Source of the DNA: Streptomyces sp. SAI-127
GTDB lineage: Bacteria; Actinomycetota; Actinomycetes; Streptomycetales; Streptomycetaceae
Direction of reading: 5' to 3'
DNA length: 64,000 bases
Assembly (NCBI RefSeq): GCF_029894425.1
Contig: NZ_JARXYJ010000001.1
Location: forward strand, 5,270,001 to 5,334,000
The notes beneath the pieces were generated by a model. That model ran no database searches and was not told where the DNA came from. It was given only the letters and a program-made list of their open reading frames with translations. Shown in pieces: positions 17,853 to 26,262 of this stretch (position 1 is the stretch's first letter; each line of letters begins with the position of its first letter). Made by a program: the position numbers and the translations under genes.

Positions 17853-19061
17853 ATGCCGCTCGCGCTTCTGGCTCTCGCGATCGGGGCCTTCGGTATCGGA
17901 ACGACCGAGTTTGTGATCATGGGGCTGCTGCCCGAGGTCGCGGACGACTTCGGTGTCTCCATCCCCACCGCCGGCTTCCTGGTCACCGGCTACGCGCTCG
18001 GCGTCATGTTCGGCGCTCCTCTGATGACCGCCCTCGGCACCAAGATCTCGCGCAAGCGGATGCTGATGCTTCTGATGGGGCTGTTCATCGCAGGCAATCT
18101 GCTCTCCGCCCTCGCCCCGGCCTTCACCGTCATGCTGATCGGCCGCGTGGTCGCCTCCCTCGCCCACGGAGCCTTCTTCGGCATCGGCTCGGTCGTCGCC
18201 GCCGACCTCGTGGCCCCGGACAAGAAGGCCGGAGCCATCGCGATGATGTTCACCGGCCTGACCGTCGCCAATGTCGTCGGCGTCCCGCTCGGCACGCTGA
18301 TCGGCCAGACCGCCGGCTGGCGTCTGACTTTCACCATCGTCGCGGCCCTCGGTGTCGTCGGTCTGATCGGCGTCGCCAGGCTCGTCCCCGAGATGCCCCG
18401 GCCGGAGGGCGTGCGTCTGCGCCACGAGCTGGCCGCCTTCAAGAACGCCCAGGTGCTGCTTGCCATGGCGATGACTGTCCTCGGCTTCGGCGGTGTCTTC
18501 GCCGCCATCACCTACGTCGCGCCGATGATGACCCACGTAACGGGCTTCGCCGACAGTTCGGTGACCTGGCTGCTGGTCCTCTTCGGGCTCGGCATGGTCG
18601 GCGGCAACCTCGTGGGCGGCAAGTACGCCGACCGCGCTCTGATGCCCATGCTGTACGTCTCCCTGGGCGCCCTGGCCGTCGTGCTCGCGCTCTTCACGCT
18701 CACCGCGCACAACAAGGTCCTGGCCGGCGTCACGATCGCTCTCATCGGTGCTCTGGGCTTCGCCGCGGTGCCGCCGCTCCAGAAGAGGGTCCTCGACCAG
18801 GCGCACAACGCCCCCACGCTCGCCTCAGCCGTGAACATCGGTGCCTTCAACCTCGGCAACGCCCTCTCGGCCTGGCTCGGCGGCCTGGTCATCTCGGCCG
18901 GCTTCGGCTACACCGCCCCCAACTGGGTGGGCGCCGCCCTGGCAGCAGGGGCTCTCCTTCTCGCGTTCCTCTCGGCTGCGCTGGAGCGTCGGGACAGCAC
19001 TCCCAGCGCCGTGGTCGCAGGGCCGACGCCCGCCGGACAGAAGACCGCAGTGCACCACTGA
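17853..19061 (+). CDS. MFS exporter (AraJ/YdhP-like)
   Basis: The 402-residue transporter has twelve TM helices and the drug/H+ antiporter family marks GTTEFVIMGLLPEVADDFGVSIPTAG at the start, a K-I-S-R-K-R loop between TM2 and TM3, and GRVVASLAHGAFFGIG. Such proteins export sugars, drugs or metabolites by proton antiport. The start at 17853 follows GGAAGG at 17838. A linked MarR-type regulator, which I recall at this locus in S. coelicolor, is absent here. It is followed by a hairpin and a convergent acetyltransferase gene. Confidence 0.88.
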   Translation: MPLALLALAIGAFGIGTTEFVIMGLLPEVADDFGVSIPTAGFLVTGYALGVMFGAPLMTALGTKISRKRMLMLLMGLFIAGNLLSALAPAFTVMLIGRVVASLAHGAFFGIGSVVAADLVAPDKKAGAIAMMFTGLTVANVVGVPLGTLIGQTAGWRLTFTIVAALGVVGLIGVARLVPEMPRPEGVRLRHELAAFKNAQVLLAMAMTVLGFGGVFAAITYVAPMMTHVTGFADSSVTWLLVLFGLGMVGGNLVGGKYADRALMPMLYVSLGALAVVLALFTLTAHNKVLAGVTIALIGALGFAAVPPLQKRVLDQAHNAPTLASAVNIGAFNLGNALSAWLGGLVISAGFGYTAPNWVGAALAAGALLLAFLSAALERRDSTPSAVVAGPTPAGQKTAVHH

Positions 19062-19089
19062 GCCGACCTGACCGGCAGTCAGGCACTGC

Positions 19090-19134
19090 GACGACATCGC
19101 CGGTTTTCCCGAAGTCCCGGGAACCGACGTCGTC
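19090..19134. terminator. Imperfect hairpin between convergent genes
   Basis: GACGAC pairs with GTCGTC, with further pairing inside (TCG/CGA and GG/CC pairs with small bulges). It lies between the MFS gene (ends 19061) and the minus-strand gene ending at 19148. Confidence 0.5.
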
Positions 19135-19147
19135 GTACACACGTGCC

Positions 19148-20014
19148 TCAGATCGCGGCCACGGTCAGCGGAGCGAACCGCCGGCTCCAGTCGCCCGGCA
19201 GCTCCGAGATTCCGTACGTCATGACCGAGTTGAGGCCGACCGGCGCCAGACCGCGTTCTCTGGCCCACGCCCGCAGCTCTTCGTGTCGTACGTCGATGTC
19301 GGTGCGCAGCGGACGGTCGGTGCCTGCGGCGAGCGATGTGAGGAGTGCCTGTGCCGACTCGGTGTCACGGGCGATCAGTGGGCCGACGACATGGGTGTTC
19401 ATGTTGGGCCAGGCGGCCGCGTATCCGATGATCCGGCCGCTCTGCTCGGCTACGCGCAACTGGTCGGCGAAGGCGGGAAGCCGGGTGATGAGGTGCGTGC
19501 GATCAGTTCCCAGCACCTCCTCGTCGAGCCGGAGGATCGTGGCGAGGTCCTCAGCGGTGGCCGCACGCGTGCTCACGGTCGGCGCCGGGCCGCCTGGAGT
19601 GAAGTGCCCCTGGAGCATCTCCGCCCGGCCGGTCAGTTTGAAGCCCAGCTCCTCGTAGAGCGGACGGCCGTAGGGCGTCGCGTGAAGAGTCAGAGGGGTC
19701 GTGCCCATCGCGGAGAGAACGTGCCGCATGAGCCGACGGCCGATGCCCTGTCGGGCGTGCCGTTCGGCGACCAGCACCATCCCGATCGCTCCCAGGTCGG
19801 GCTCGCTGTAGGGGCCGTACTCCGTGACCACGCAGGCGGTGACGAGCCCTCCGTGAGGGTCGTCGATGCCGTAGCCCTTTCCGGCCGCGAGCAGGAGGCC
19901 CCACTTGTGCTCCTCGCGCGGCCACCCCCGGTCCTCGGACAAGTCCGCGCAGGCGGTGAGATCGCGCAGCGTCAGACGACGGATGGGAAGAGCGGCAAGG
20001 GAAGGAGTCGGCAC
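19148..20014 (-). CDS. Tandem GNAT acetyltransferase
   Basis: The 288-residue protein is built of two GNAT folds. The first (about 8-130) has the acetyl-CoA loop RHARQGIGRRLMRHVL and LYEELGFKL; the second (about 140-275) is more divergent, with GYAAAWPNM. The architecture resembles mycothiol synthase, but this is not the usual MshD locus, so the acceptor is unknown. The start is set at GTG 20014 because CAGCCT stands exactly 7 nt upstream (leaderless layout). ATG 20086 in the same frame would add 24 residues of low similarity to anything. There is no Shine-Dalgarno for either. Confidence 0.78.
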   Translation of the reverse strand: MPTPSLAALPIRRLTLRDLTACADLSEDRGWPREEHKWGLLLAAGKGYGIDDPHGGLVTACVVTEYGPYSEPDLGAIGMVLVAERHARQGIGRRLMRHVLSAMGTTPLTLHATPYGRPLYEELGFKLTGRAEMLQGHFTPGGPAPTVSTRAATAEDLATILRLDEEVLGTDRTHLITRLPAFADQLRVAEQSGRIIGYAAAWPNMNTHVVGPLIARDTESAQALLTSLAAGTDRPLRTDIDVRHEELRAWARERGLAPVGLNSVMTYGISELPGDWSRRFAPLTVAAI

Positions 20015-20125
20015 GCAGGTCAGGCTGTCCGATGGGTGCCCTCGGCGTCCACCTGTTTCCCGGGGTGCGTACGAGCTTTTGGCCATGTCGTAGCCAAGCG
20101 CACAACAGGCGATCAGATGCCGGGT

Positions 20126-20139
20126 GTTTCACGTGAAAC
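20126..20139. other. parS: parS site (perfect)
   Basis: GTTTCACGTGAAAC flanked by T and A (16-bp palindrome), in the divergent gap between the acetyltransferase and HAD genes. A reading frame beginning FHVK passes through it into the HAD gene, but the true start is downstream. Confidence 0.92.
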
Positions 20140-20209
20140 ATCGGAGAACGGCGACCGTCCGGCGATCGACCGGAAGCGCCCCTGACGCCTCACCGGGTCG
20201 CTGGACCAC

Positions 20210-20215
20210 TAGCCT
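20210..20215 (+). promoter_or_regulatory. -10 element for leaderless HAD gene
   Basis: TAGCCT followed by 7 nt and ATG 20223. No ribosome site is present, so the transcript probably begins at the start codon. Confidence 0.55.
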
Positions 20216-20222
20216 CACGAGC

Positions 20223-20855
20223 ATGGCGAGACTTCATCTCTTCGACCTCGATGGCACTTTGCTGCATGGGACCAGCGCGCCCGTGCAGATTTCCCGGCAG
20301 CTCGGGCTCGAGGCCGAGACCGTGGCACTCGACCAGGCGGTCGGAGCCGGACTGATAGGACCGCCCGAATATGCACAGCAGGTGTACGCGCTGTGGGCGT
20401 CCCTGACCGAGGCACATGTCGTCGCGGCCTTCGAAGGTGCCCCGTGGCTGGCCCGCATTCGCGAGGTCTGGGCGGAGATCAGGGGGCAGGGCGACTACTG
20501 CGCGGTGGTGTCGCTCTCGCCGTCCTTCTTCGTGGAACGGCTCACCACTTGGGGAGCTCATGCCGCATACGGGTCCCGCTTTCCGGCCGTTCCCTTCACC
20601 GAGCCCGTGGATCCTTCCGGAGTGCTCAGCGCCGCCGCCAAGGTCCTGATCGCGGACCGGCTGTGTGAGCAATTCGGAGTGACGCGGGCGGACTGCATTG
20701 CCTATGGAGACTCGTCCTCCGACAAGGATCTGTTCGCCGCGGTGCCGATCTCCGTGGCGGTCAATGCGGACCATCACCTGTCCGATGTCTCGACCCACTC
20801 CTACAACGGCATGGATCTGTGGGAAGCCTATGAATTGGTGCGTCACGCCCGGTAA
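20223..20855 (+). CDS. HAD-superfamily phosphatase (SerB-like)
   Basis: The 210-residue hydrolase has motif I D8-L-D10-G-T near the start, motif II in AVVSLSPSFF, and motif III/IV in CIAYGDSSSDKDLF. The helical cap inserted after motif I resembles the phosphoserine phosphatase subfamily. It would act on a small phosphomonoester in the cytoplasm. The start is ATG 20223 because a TAGCCT -10 lies 7 nt upstream; earlier in-frame codons lie in the parS region. A short GTTCGC-CCC-GCGAAC hairpin follows at 20871-20885. Confidence 0.8.
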   Translation: MARLHLFDLDGTLLHGTSAPVQISRQLGLEAETVALDQAVGAGLIGPPEYAQQVYALWASLTEAHVVAAFEGAPWLARIREVWAEIRGQGDYCAVVSLSPSFFVERLTTWGAHAAYGSRFPAVPFTEPVDPSGVLSAAAKVLIADRLCEQFGVTRADCIAYGDSSSDKDLFAAVPISVAVNADHHLSDVSTHSYNGMDLWEAYELVRHAR

Positions 20856-21278
20856 TTGAGTCAATTCACGGTTCGCCCCGCGAACGCCCCGCGAGCAATT
20901 CGTGGAGGAGGAGGGGGGACTTGTGTGCGGAGCGGTGACCGGTAGGGTCGACTCCGGTTCCTGTCCGTACGGGGGTGCGACCACCCGTGTGCGGCCGAGA
21001 GCGGGGCAATGCAGCCTAACGGGACGGAGAGATCGAAGACCCGCATTTGTGGTTATACGGCCGGAGCATCCGTACGCGGTGGGACGCTGCGGTGAGGGTG
21101 ATGCGGCCAATGTCACACTCTCGCCTACTTGTCCGTACGGACGGCGAATACGGGTTGAATGTGCCGCGTTGGCCGTGACGCCGAGCGGGGAAAGCAAGCC
21201 GTCTGCGGGGGAAAGCAGGCATCTTCCGACCGAGGAAGTGCGCAGACCGACCGAAAGATGTTCGAGGCGAGGCACACC
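20856..21278. other. Intergenic region before the globin-reductase gene
   Basis: No gene is seen in this 423-bp gap. It holds AATTGAGTCAATT (20854-20866), a 6-bp hairpin at 20871-20885, and three TCCGTACG-containing motifs, one of them the perfect palindrome GTCCGTACGGAC at 21131-21142. It also holds two copies of a GCGGGG(G)AAAGCA(A/G)GC direct repeat starting 20 bp apart (21185 and 21205). These are candidate regulatory sites for the downstream gene. Confidence 0.45.
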
Positions 21279-22898
21279 ATGGACGCTCCGACCACCATGT
21301 CGGCCGACAACGGCACATCCGGGGGCGGGGGCGGCTGGTTCACTTCACGCAATCAGCCGGCGGCGGCGCCCGGCGCCGAGCAGGAGACGGCGGAGGGAAG
21401 CAGGCTGGCCGCGCTGCGCCCGGTCGGCAGGCCGAGGACGGGTAACTCGCCAGGGCCCTCGACAGCCACCGAACCGGACCCGTCGGACCAAGCCGCAGAG
21501 CCGCCCGGCACGCAGAGCGACCGCGAGGAAGTGACACCGGCCGAGGAGGTGGCAGCCCCGGCCGACGAGATACAGCTCGCGGCACGGCCGCAGGAGATAC
21601 ACCCCTCGGAGCAGACCTCGCAGACTCCGAGTTCCACCCCCGCTCAGCCCCCTGAAGTGCCGGCGAACACCCCCTCCGCGGGCCTCCGAGTGCCCGACCA
21701 GCGCTCCTCCTCGCCCCGAGGCGCCACCACCACGCTCGGCACCAACCCGCCGCAGTTCCCGGGCCTGTCCCCGAGAGACCAACCGCCCTCCCCGGACGCC
21801 GTCCGCATCCGCCGGACCATGGCCGAGGTCGCCCCTGTCGCCGAGAAGGTCACGTCGTACTTCTACGCGCTGCTCTTCGTGCGCCACCCCGATCTGCGCC
21901 CGCTGTTCCCCGCCGCCATGGACGCCCAGCGGGACCGCCTGCTCAGGGCACTGCTGACGGCGGCCGAGCACATGGACAACACCCCGGTCCTGGTCGACTA
22001 CCTGAAGAACCTGGGCCGGGGCCATCGCAAGTACGGCACCCGTGCCGAGCACTATCCGGCGGTCGGGGAGTGCCTCATCGGCGCGCTGAGCAAGTACGCC
22101 TCCGGCATCTGGGACACGGAGACGGAAGCGGCCTGGGTCCGGGCGTACACGACGATCTCGCAGGTGATGATCGACGCGGCGGCCGCGGACGAGCTGCGTG
22201 CCCCCGCCTGGTGGTACGCGGAGGTCGTGTCACACGACCTGAGGACCCCGGACGTCGCCGTCGTCACTGTCCGGCCCGACCAGCCCTACCCGTTCCTCGC
22301 CGGCCAGTACACAAGCCTGGAGACGCCGTGGTGGCCGCGCATATGGCGGCACTACTCCTTCGCCTCGGCGCCACGCTCAGACGGACTGCTGTCGTTCCAC
22401 GTGAAGGCCGTCCCCGCGGGCTGGGTCTCCAACGCCCTGGTGCATCGGGCCCACCCCGGCGACATCATCCGGCTCGGTCCGCCGACCGGGTCCATGACCG
22501 TGGATCACACCACCGACAGCGGACTGCTCTGTCTGGGCGGCGGCACCGGCATTGCGCCGATCAAGGCGCTGGTCGAGGACGTGGCCGAACACGGCGCACG
22601 ACGGTCGGTCGAGGTGTTCTACGGAGCCCGCACCGACAACGACCTGTACGACATCGACACGATGCTCAGGCTCCAGCAGTCCCACCCCTGGCTGTCCGTC
22701 CGCGCCATCGTCGACCAGCAGGCCCATCTTCAGCTCCCGGACGCCGTACGCGAGTACGGCCCCTGGCACGAGTACGACGCCTATCTCTCGGGCCCGCCCG
22801 GCATGATCCGCAGTGGTGTGGACACGCTCAGGTCCATCGGGATCCCGTCGGAACGCATACGCCACGACTCCGTGGAGGAAATCGTCCTGGCGCAGTGA
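21279..22898 (+). CDS. Globin-FAD reductase (flavohaemoglobin-like) with long disordered N-terminus
   Basis: The 539-residue protein opens with about 175 residues rich in Pro, Glu, Ser and Thr. A globin domain follows (about 180-310) with B10 Tyr in the SYFY segment and proximal His249 in GRGHRKYG. A ferredoxin-reductase module (about 315-535) has the FAD motif RHYSFASAP, the NAD(P) motif GGGTGIAPIKAL and a C-terminal SGPPGM. Such fusions detoxify nitric oxide or act as haem reductases. The usual flavohaemoglobin is about 400 residues, so the N-terminal extension is extra. The start at 21279 follows GAGGCGAGG. Confidence 0.85.
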   Translation: MDAPTTMSADNGTSGGGGGWFTSRNQPAAAPGAEQETAEGSRLAALRPVGRPRTGNSPGPSTATEPDPSDQAAEPPGTQSDREEVTPAEEVAAPADEIQLAARPQEIHPSEQTSQTPSSTPAQPPEVPANTPSAGLRVPDQRSSSPRGATTTLGTNPPQFPGLSPRDQPPSPDAVRIRRTMAEVAPVAEKVTSYFYALLFVRHPDLRPLFPAAMDAQRDRLLRALLTAAEHMDNTPVLVDYLKNLGRGHRKYGTRAEHYPAVGECLIGALSKYASGIWDTETEAAWVRAYTTISQVMIDAAAADELRAPAWWYAEVVSHDLRTPDVAVVTVRPDQPYPFLAGQYTSLETPWWPRIWRHYSFASAPRSDGLLSFHVKAVPAGWVSNALVHRAHPGDIIRLGPPTGSMTVDHTTDSGLLCLGGGTGIAPIKALVEDVAEHGARRSVEVFYGARTDNDLYDIDTMLRLQQSHPWLSVRAIVDQQAHLQLPDAVREYGPWHEYDAYLSGPPGMIRSGVDTLRSIGIPSERIRHDSVEEIVLAQ

Positions 22899-22910
22899 CC
22901 CGGCGAGAGG

Positions 22911-23393
22911 TCAGCCCAGATCCGGGGCGTGCATGGCCCGTACGCCTTCGATGTTGCCGTCCAGATAGTGCCGCAGGGACAGCGGTACGAGGTGGACGGA
23001 GGCGATCCCGACGCGGGTGAACGGCACCCGGACGATCTCGTACTCTCCGACGGGCTCGTCCACTTCGGGCCCGTGCCGCAGGGACGGGTCCATCGACTCC
23101 AGGTGGCACACGAAGAAGTGCTGGACCTTCACTCCGGTCGCGCCGCCGTCGTCGCCGATGTGCTCGACGGTGTCCACGAAGCAGGGCACCACGTCGGTGA
23201 CCTTGGCGCCTAGCTCCTCGTACACCTCGCGGTGCAGGGCGTCGACGACGGTCGTGTCCGTCGGCTCGACTCCACCGCCGGGAGTCAGCCAGTAAGGATC
23301 CATGCCGGGCTTGGTGCGCTTGATCAGGATCAGGTCGTCACCATCCAGCAGGACGGCACGGGCGGTGCGCTTGACCACGGGTCGGACGGTCAT
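22911..23393 (-). CDS. NUDIX hydrolase
   Basis: The 160-residue protein carries the Nudix box GGGVEPTDTTVVDALHREVYEEL (about residues 38-60). The catalytic REVxEE is intact, and an Asp or Thr stands where the first conserved Glu of the box usually is. It would hydrolyse a nucleoside diphosphate linked to another moiety. The start at 23393 is the first ATG before the domain; its upstream sequence is C-rich with no ribosome site. It is 12 bp convergent with the globin gene. Confidence 0.82.
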   Translation of the reverse strand: MTVRPVVKRTARAVLLDGDDLILIKRTKPGMDPYWLTPGGGVEPTDTTVVDALHREVYEELGAKVTDVVPCFVDTVEHIGDDGGATGVKVQHFFVCHLESMDPSLRHGPEVDEPVGEYEIVRVPFTRVGIASVHLVPLSLRHYLDGNIEGVRAMHAPDLG

Positions 23394-23414
23394 GGGGGGA
23401 ATGTGGCCCGGATG

Positions 23415-23428
23415 GTTCCACGTGAAAC
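23415..23428. other. parS: parS-like site, one mismatch
   Basis: GTTCCACGTGAAAC differs from parS only at position 4. It is in the gap between the NUDIX and LysR genes, outside coding sequence. The same variant, read from the other strand, occurs at 31221. Confidence 0.65.
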
Positions 23429-23481
23429 ATCGCATGTGGTCACCGGCTGGGATCGCTGCGTGAAGACCGCGAAATACCTGC

Positions 23482-24402
23482 TCAACACCAGTCGGCAGCC
23501 GCCCGCAGTAACCACTCGTGCGCCCGTGCGATGTGCGGCATGGCGAGCGTTCCGGTGCGCACCACCAGGAAGTACGTTCGAAGCGGTGGCACGGTCGGCT
23601 CGTGGAGGGCGACGACGTCACCACGCTCCAGGGCTGCCACGCACAGATATCGCGGCAGCACCGCGAGCCCGGCGCCCGCGATGGCGCAGGCGAGCACCGC
23701 ACGCAGATCCGGGACGACCACGGTGCCCGGGGCGGCCGGGCGGGAGTCGAAGACGGAGGCCCAGTAGCGCGAGACGAAGGGGAGTGACTCGTGCACCTCG
23801 ATCACGGGGACGTTCTCGAACGCGGGGGCTCGTTTGACCTCGCGAACAGTCTTGAGCGCCTCCCCTGAGCCGATCTGACCGGCCCAGCTCGGGGCGGCGA
23901 CCAGGACGTGCTCCTCGTCGCAGAGCGTGCTCGCCGTGAGCAGCGCACCCCGTGGGCGAGCCGTGCTGATGGCCAGATCGTGATGCCCGGCAGCCAGACC
24001 CTCCAGTGTTTCCTCGGCGTTCCCGAAGGACGCCCGCAGAGCGTAGCCCTGGCCGTCCTCGCCGGTCAGCTCGGTGAGCGCGGGCAGCGCCCGCTCGGCG
24101 GTGAACTCGGGTGGTCCCGCGAGATGCAGCGTCCTCAGGGACGACTCGTCGTCGGGGCCGGTCTCGGTGATCTCCACCAGGGCGTCGAGATGGGGGGCGG
24201 CCTTGTGGGCGAGTTCGTCGCCGATGGTCGTCGGGGTCACTCCGCGGGCCTGTCGCAGGAAGAGGGGGCGTCCCAGCTGCCGCTCCAGGGTGCGGATCTG
24301 CGAGGTGACGGCCGGCTGCGAGAGGCCCAGCAGCGCGGCGGCACGGGTGAAGGAACCGGCCCGGTGCACCGTCACAAAGGTGCGCAGCAAAGCGAGATCC
24401 AT
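23482..24402 (-). CDS. LysR-family transcriptional regulator
   Basis: The 306-residue regulator has an N-terminal helix-turn-helix (residues 1-60: LRTFVTVHRAGSFTRAAALLGLSQPAVTSQIRTLE), a linker helix, and a periplasmic-binding-protein-like effector domain. The start follows a G-rich ribosome site. LysR genes usually control a divergent neighbour, but here the upstream gene runs the same way, so its targets may include itself or distant genes. Candidate operators lie at 24453-24506. Confidence 0.9.
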   Translation of the reverse strand: MDLALLRTFVTVHRAGSFTRAAALLGLSQPAVTSQIRTLERQLGRPLFLRQARGVTPTTIGDELAHKAAPHLDALVEITETGPDDESSLRTLHLAGPPEFTAERALPALTELTGEDGQGYALRASFGNAEETLEGLAAGHHDLAISTARPRGALLTASTLCDEEHVLVAAPSWAGQIGSGEALKTVREVKRAPAFENVPVIEVHESLPFVSRYWASVFDSRPAAPGTVVVPDLRAVLACAIAGAGLAVLPRYLCVAALERGDVVALHEPTVPPLRTYFLVVRTGTLAMPHIARAHEWLLRAAADWC

Positions 24403-24452
24403 GGCGATGCCCCCCTTCCCTGCCCTTCTCCCGGCCTTGAGGCAGGGCCCAA

Positions 24453-24470
24453 CTATAAATATGTCGATAG
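24453..24470. promoter_or_regulatory. Candidate LysR operator
   Basis: CTAT-N10-ATAG, a LysR-type T-N11-A dyad, in an A/T-rich pocket 50 bp upstream of the LysR start. A second inverted repeat, TCTCTGTC (24472-24479) with GACAGAGA (24499-24506), follows directly. Confidence 0.4.
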
Positions 24471-24551
24471 GTCTCTGTCGCTACTGTGATTGGACACTGA
24501 CAGAGAGTCAACTAGCCTTGTTCGCGCGGTTCTTCGCGCGCAGAACCGGGG

Positions 24552-24584
24552 CGGTCCGAGCCACGAGGGGGGAGGCTCGGACCG
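24552..24584 (-). terminator. Terminator after the cystathionine-lyase-like gene
   Basis: A perfect 11-bp stem (CGGTCCGAGCC with GGCTCGGACCG) and an 11-nt loop, 45 nt past the stop of the minus-strand gene ending at 24629. Confidence 0.75.
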
Positions 24585-24628
24585 TCCGTTGTACGTAGCC
24601 GGACACCTGTGAAGCCCTGCGGAACCGG

Positions 24629-25768
24629 TCAGTCCGTCGACTCGTCCAGCGCACGCAGCACATCCGCCACCAGGTCCTCGGGATCCTCCGCCCCGACCGA
24701 GAAGCGGATGAAGCCCTCCGGCACGTCGTCCCCGCCCCAGCGCCGACGCCGCTCGGCCGTGGAGCGCACCCCGCCGAAGCTCGTCGCGTCGTCCACGAGC
24801 CGCAGGGCGTCGAGGAAACGGTCGGCACGCGCGCGCGTGGGCAGCGTGAAAGAGACCACGCATCCATAGCGTCGCATCTGCTGCGATGCGATCTTGTGTG
24901 AGGGGTCGTCGGCCAGTCCCGGATAGCGCAGCCCGGTCACCTCCGGCCGCTCGCGCAAGGCCTGGGCGAGCACGAGCGCGGTCGCGTTCTGCCGGTCGAC
25001 CCGCATCTGGAGCGTGGCGATCGAGCGATGCGCGAGCCAGGCCTCCATCGGTCCCGCGATCGCACCGACGATCTTCCGCCAACGGCGTACGGCGTCCATG
25101 GCCTCGCCCTCGCGGCCGGCGACGTACCCCAGGAGGACGTCTCCGTGCCCCGTGAGCTGCTTGGTGCCGCTGGCCACGGAGAAGTCCGCGCCGAGCTCCA
25201 GCGGGCGCTGTCCGAGCGGAGTGGCGAGCGTGTTGTCGACGGCTACGAGCGCCCCACGCGCGTGTGCCGCCTCGACGAGCCGCCGGATGTCGCACACGTC
25301 GAGGCCGGGGTTCGAGGGCGTCTCGATCCACAACAGCCGTGCGCCGTCCAGGATGTCGAGCTGTGCGTCACCGGCGGTGGGAGCGGTGCGCACCTCGATG
25401 CCGTACGCCTTCAGCTGTGCCTGCACCAGGGGCATGGCCTGGTAGCAGTCGTCGGGCAGGACCACGGTGTCGCCCGCGCGCAGTTGGGAGAAGAGCACAG
25501 CGGAGATGGCCGCCATGCCCGAGGCGAAGACCAGCGTCTCCACGCCGTCCTGCCCCGGCGCCTCCAGTTCGCCGATGGCGCTTTCCAGCAGGTTCCAGGT
25601 CGGGTTCGTGTCGCGGCCGTAGGTGTACGGACCGTCGACCTCCCCGGGCAGATGGAAGTGGGCGGCGAAGGCCGGACCGGGCAGGGTCGGTTCGTTCTTG
25701 ACCGCCTCGGGCAGTCCGGCCCGTACCGCGCGGGTGCCCTCTCCCCTGTCCGCAGCCCTGTCGCTCAT
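24629..25768 (-). CDS. Cystathionine gamma-lyase/synthase family PLP enzyme
   Basis: The 379-residue Cys/Met-metabolism enzyme has YTYGRDTNPTWNLLE near the N-terminus, FASGMAAISAV, and VDNTLATPLGQRPLELGAD. The PLP-Lys203 is in SVASGTKQLTGHGD, and SFGGVRST is near the C-terminus. It would cleave or form cystathionine or a related thioether in the cytoplasm. The lyase or synthase direction cannot be decided from sequence. Its ATG overlaps the ptpA stop as ATGA (25765-25768), so the two are translationally coupled. Confidence 0.87.
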   Translation of the reverse strand: MSDRAADRGEGTRAVRAGLPEAVKNEPTLPGPAFAAHFHLPGEVDGPYTYGRDTNPTWNLLESAIGELEAPGQDGVETLVFASGMAAISAVLFSQLRAGDTVVLPDDCYQAMPLVQAQLKAYGIEVRTAPTAGDAQLDILDGARLLWIETPSNPGLDVCDIRRLVEAAHARGALVAVDNTLATPLGQRPLELGADFSVASGTKQLTGHGDVLLGYVAGREGEAMDAVRRWRKIVGAIAGPMEAWLAHRSIATLQMRVDRQNATALVLAQALRERPEVTGLRYPGLADDPSHKIASQQMRRYGCVVSFTLPTRARADRFLDALRLVDDATSFGGVRSTAERRRRWGGDDVPEGFIRFSVGAEDPEDLVADVLRALDESTD

Positions 25769-26256
25769 GCCACCCGTCCTTCCGTCTGCTCGCGCACCTC
25801 GGCGAGCAGACCCTCGCTTGCCGCCTCCACCATCTCAAGGCACTCCTCGAAGCCGTCCAGGCCCCCGTAGTACGGGTCCGGAACGTCGAGCTCGTCGCCC
25901 GCGGCGGGGTCGTACGAACGCAGCAGCCGTACTTTCGCGGCATCCTGCGGGGTGGGTGCGAGGCGTCGCAGGGCCTTGAGGTGGCCGGTGTCGAGGGCGA
26001 TGACGAGGTCGAGGCGGGAGAACCAGGACGGCTGGAACTGCCGGGCCGTGTGGCCGCCGTCGTAACCGTGCTCCTCCAGGACGGACACGGTGCGCGGGTC
26101 GGCGCCGTCACCCTCGTGCCAGCCGCCGGTTCCGGCGCTGTCGACCTCGACCAGACCGTCAAGGCCGGCCTCCGCCACGCGGGCGCGGAAGACCGACTCC
26201 GCCATCGGGGAACGGCAGATGTTGCCGGTGCAGACGAAACAGACGCGGTAGGTCAT
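25765..26256 (-). CDS. ptpA: Low-molecular-weight protein tyrosine phosphatase
   Basis: The 163-residue phosphatase has the P-loop C9-TGNICR15-S at the N-terminus and the general-acid Asp in DVPDPYYGG. It removes phosphate from phosphotyrosine in cytoplasmic proteins. From memory, the S. coelicolor gene at this position is ptpA, whose expression level affects antibiotic production. It is coupled to the downstream cystathionine-lyase-like gene by a 4-bp overlap and follows a small membrane protein gene by 6 bp, so a three-gene operon (26640 to 24629) is likely. Confidence 0.93.
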   Translation of the reverse strand: MTYRVCFVCTGNICRSPMAESVFRARVAEAGLDGLVEVDSAGTGGWHEGDGADPRTVSVLEEHGYDGGHTARQFQPSWFSRLDLVIALDTGHLKALRRLAPTPQDAAKVRLLRSYDPAAGDELDVPDPYYGGLDGFEECLEMVEAASEGLLAEVREQTEGRVA

Positions 26257-26262
26257 ACCTCC

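Noticed and set aside
22394..22407. GTTCCACGTGAAGG as a parS site in the globin-reductase gene
   Set aside because: Three mismatches and it lies in coding sequence where the codons explain it.
24461..24598. 45-codon plus-strand frame (MSIGLCRYC start) divergent from LysR
   Set aside because: Its start lies inside the LysR operator-like dyad, it spans the terminator of another gene, and it shows no family resemblance.
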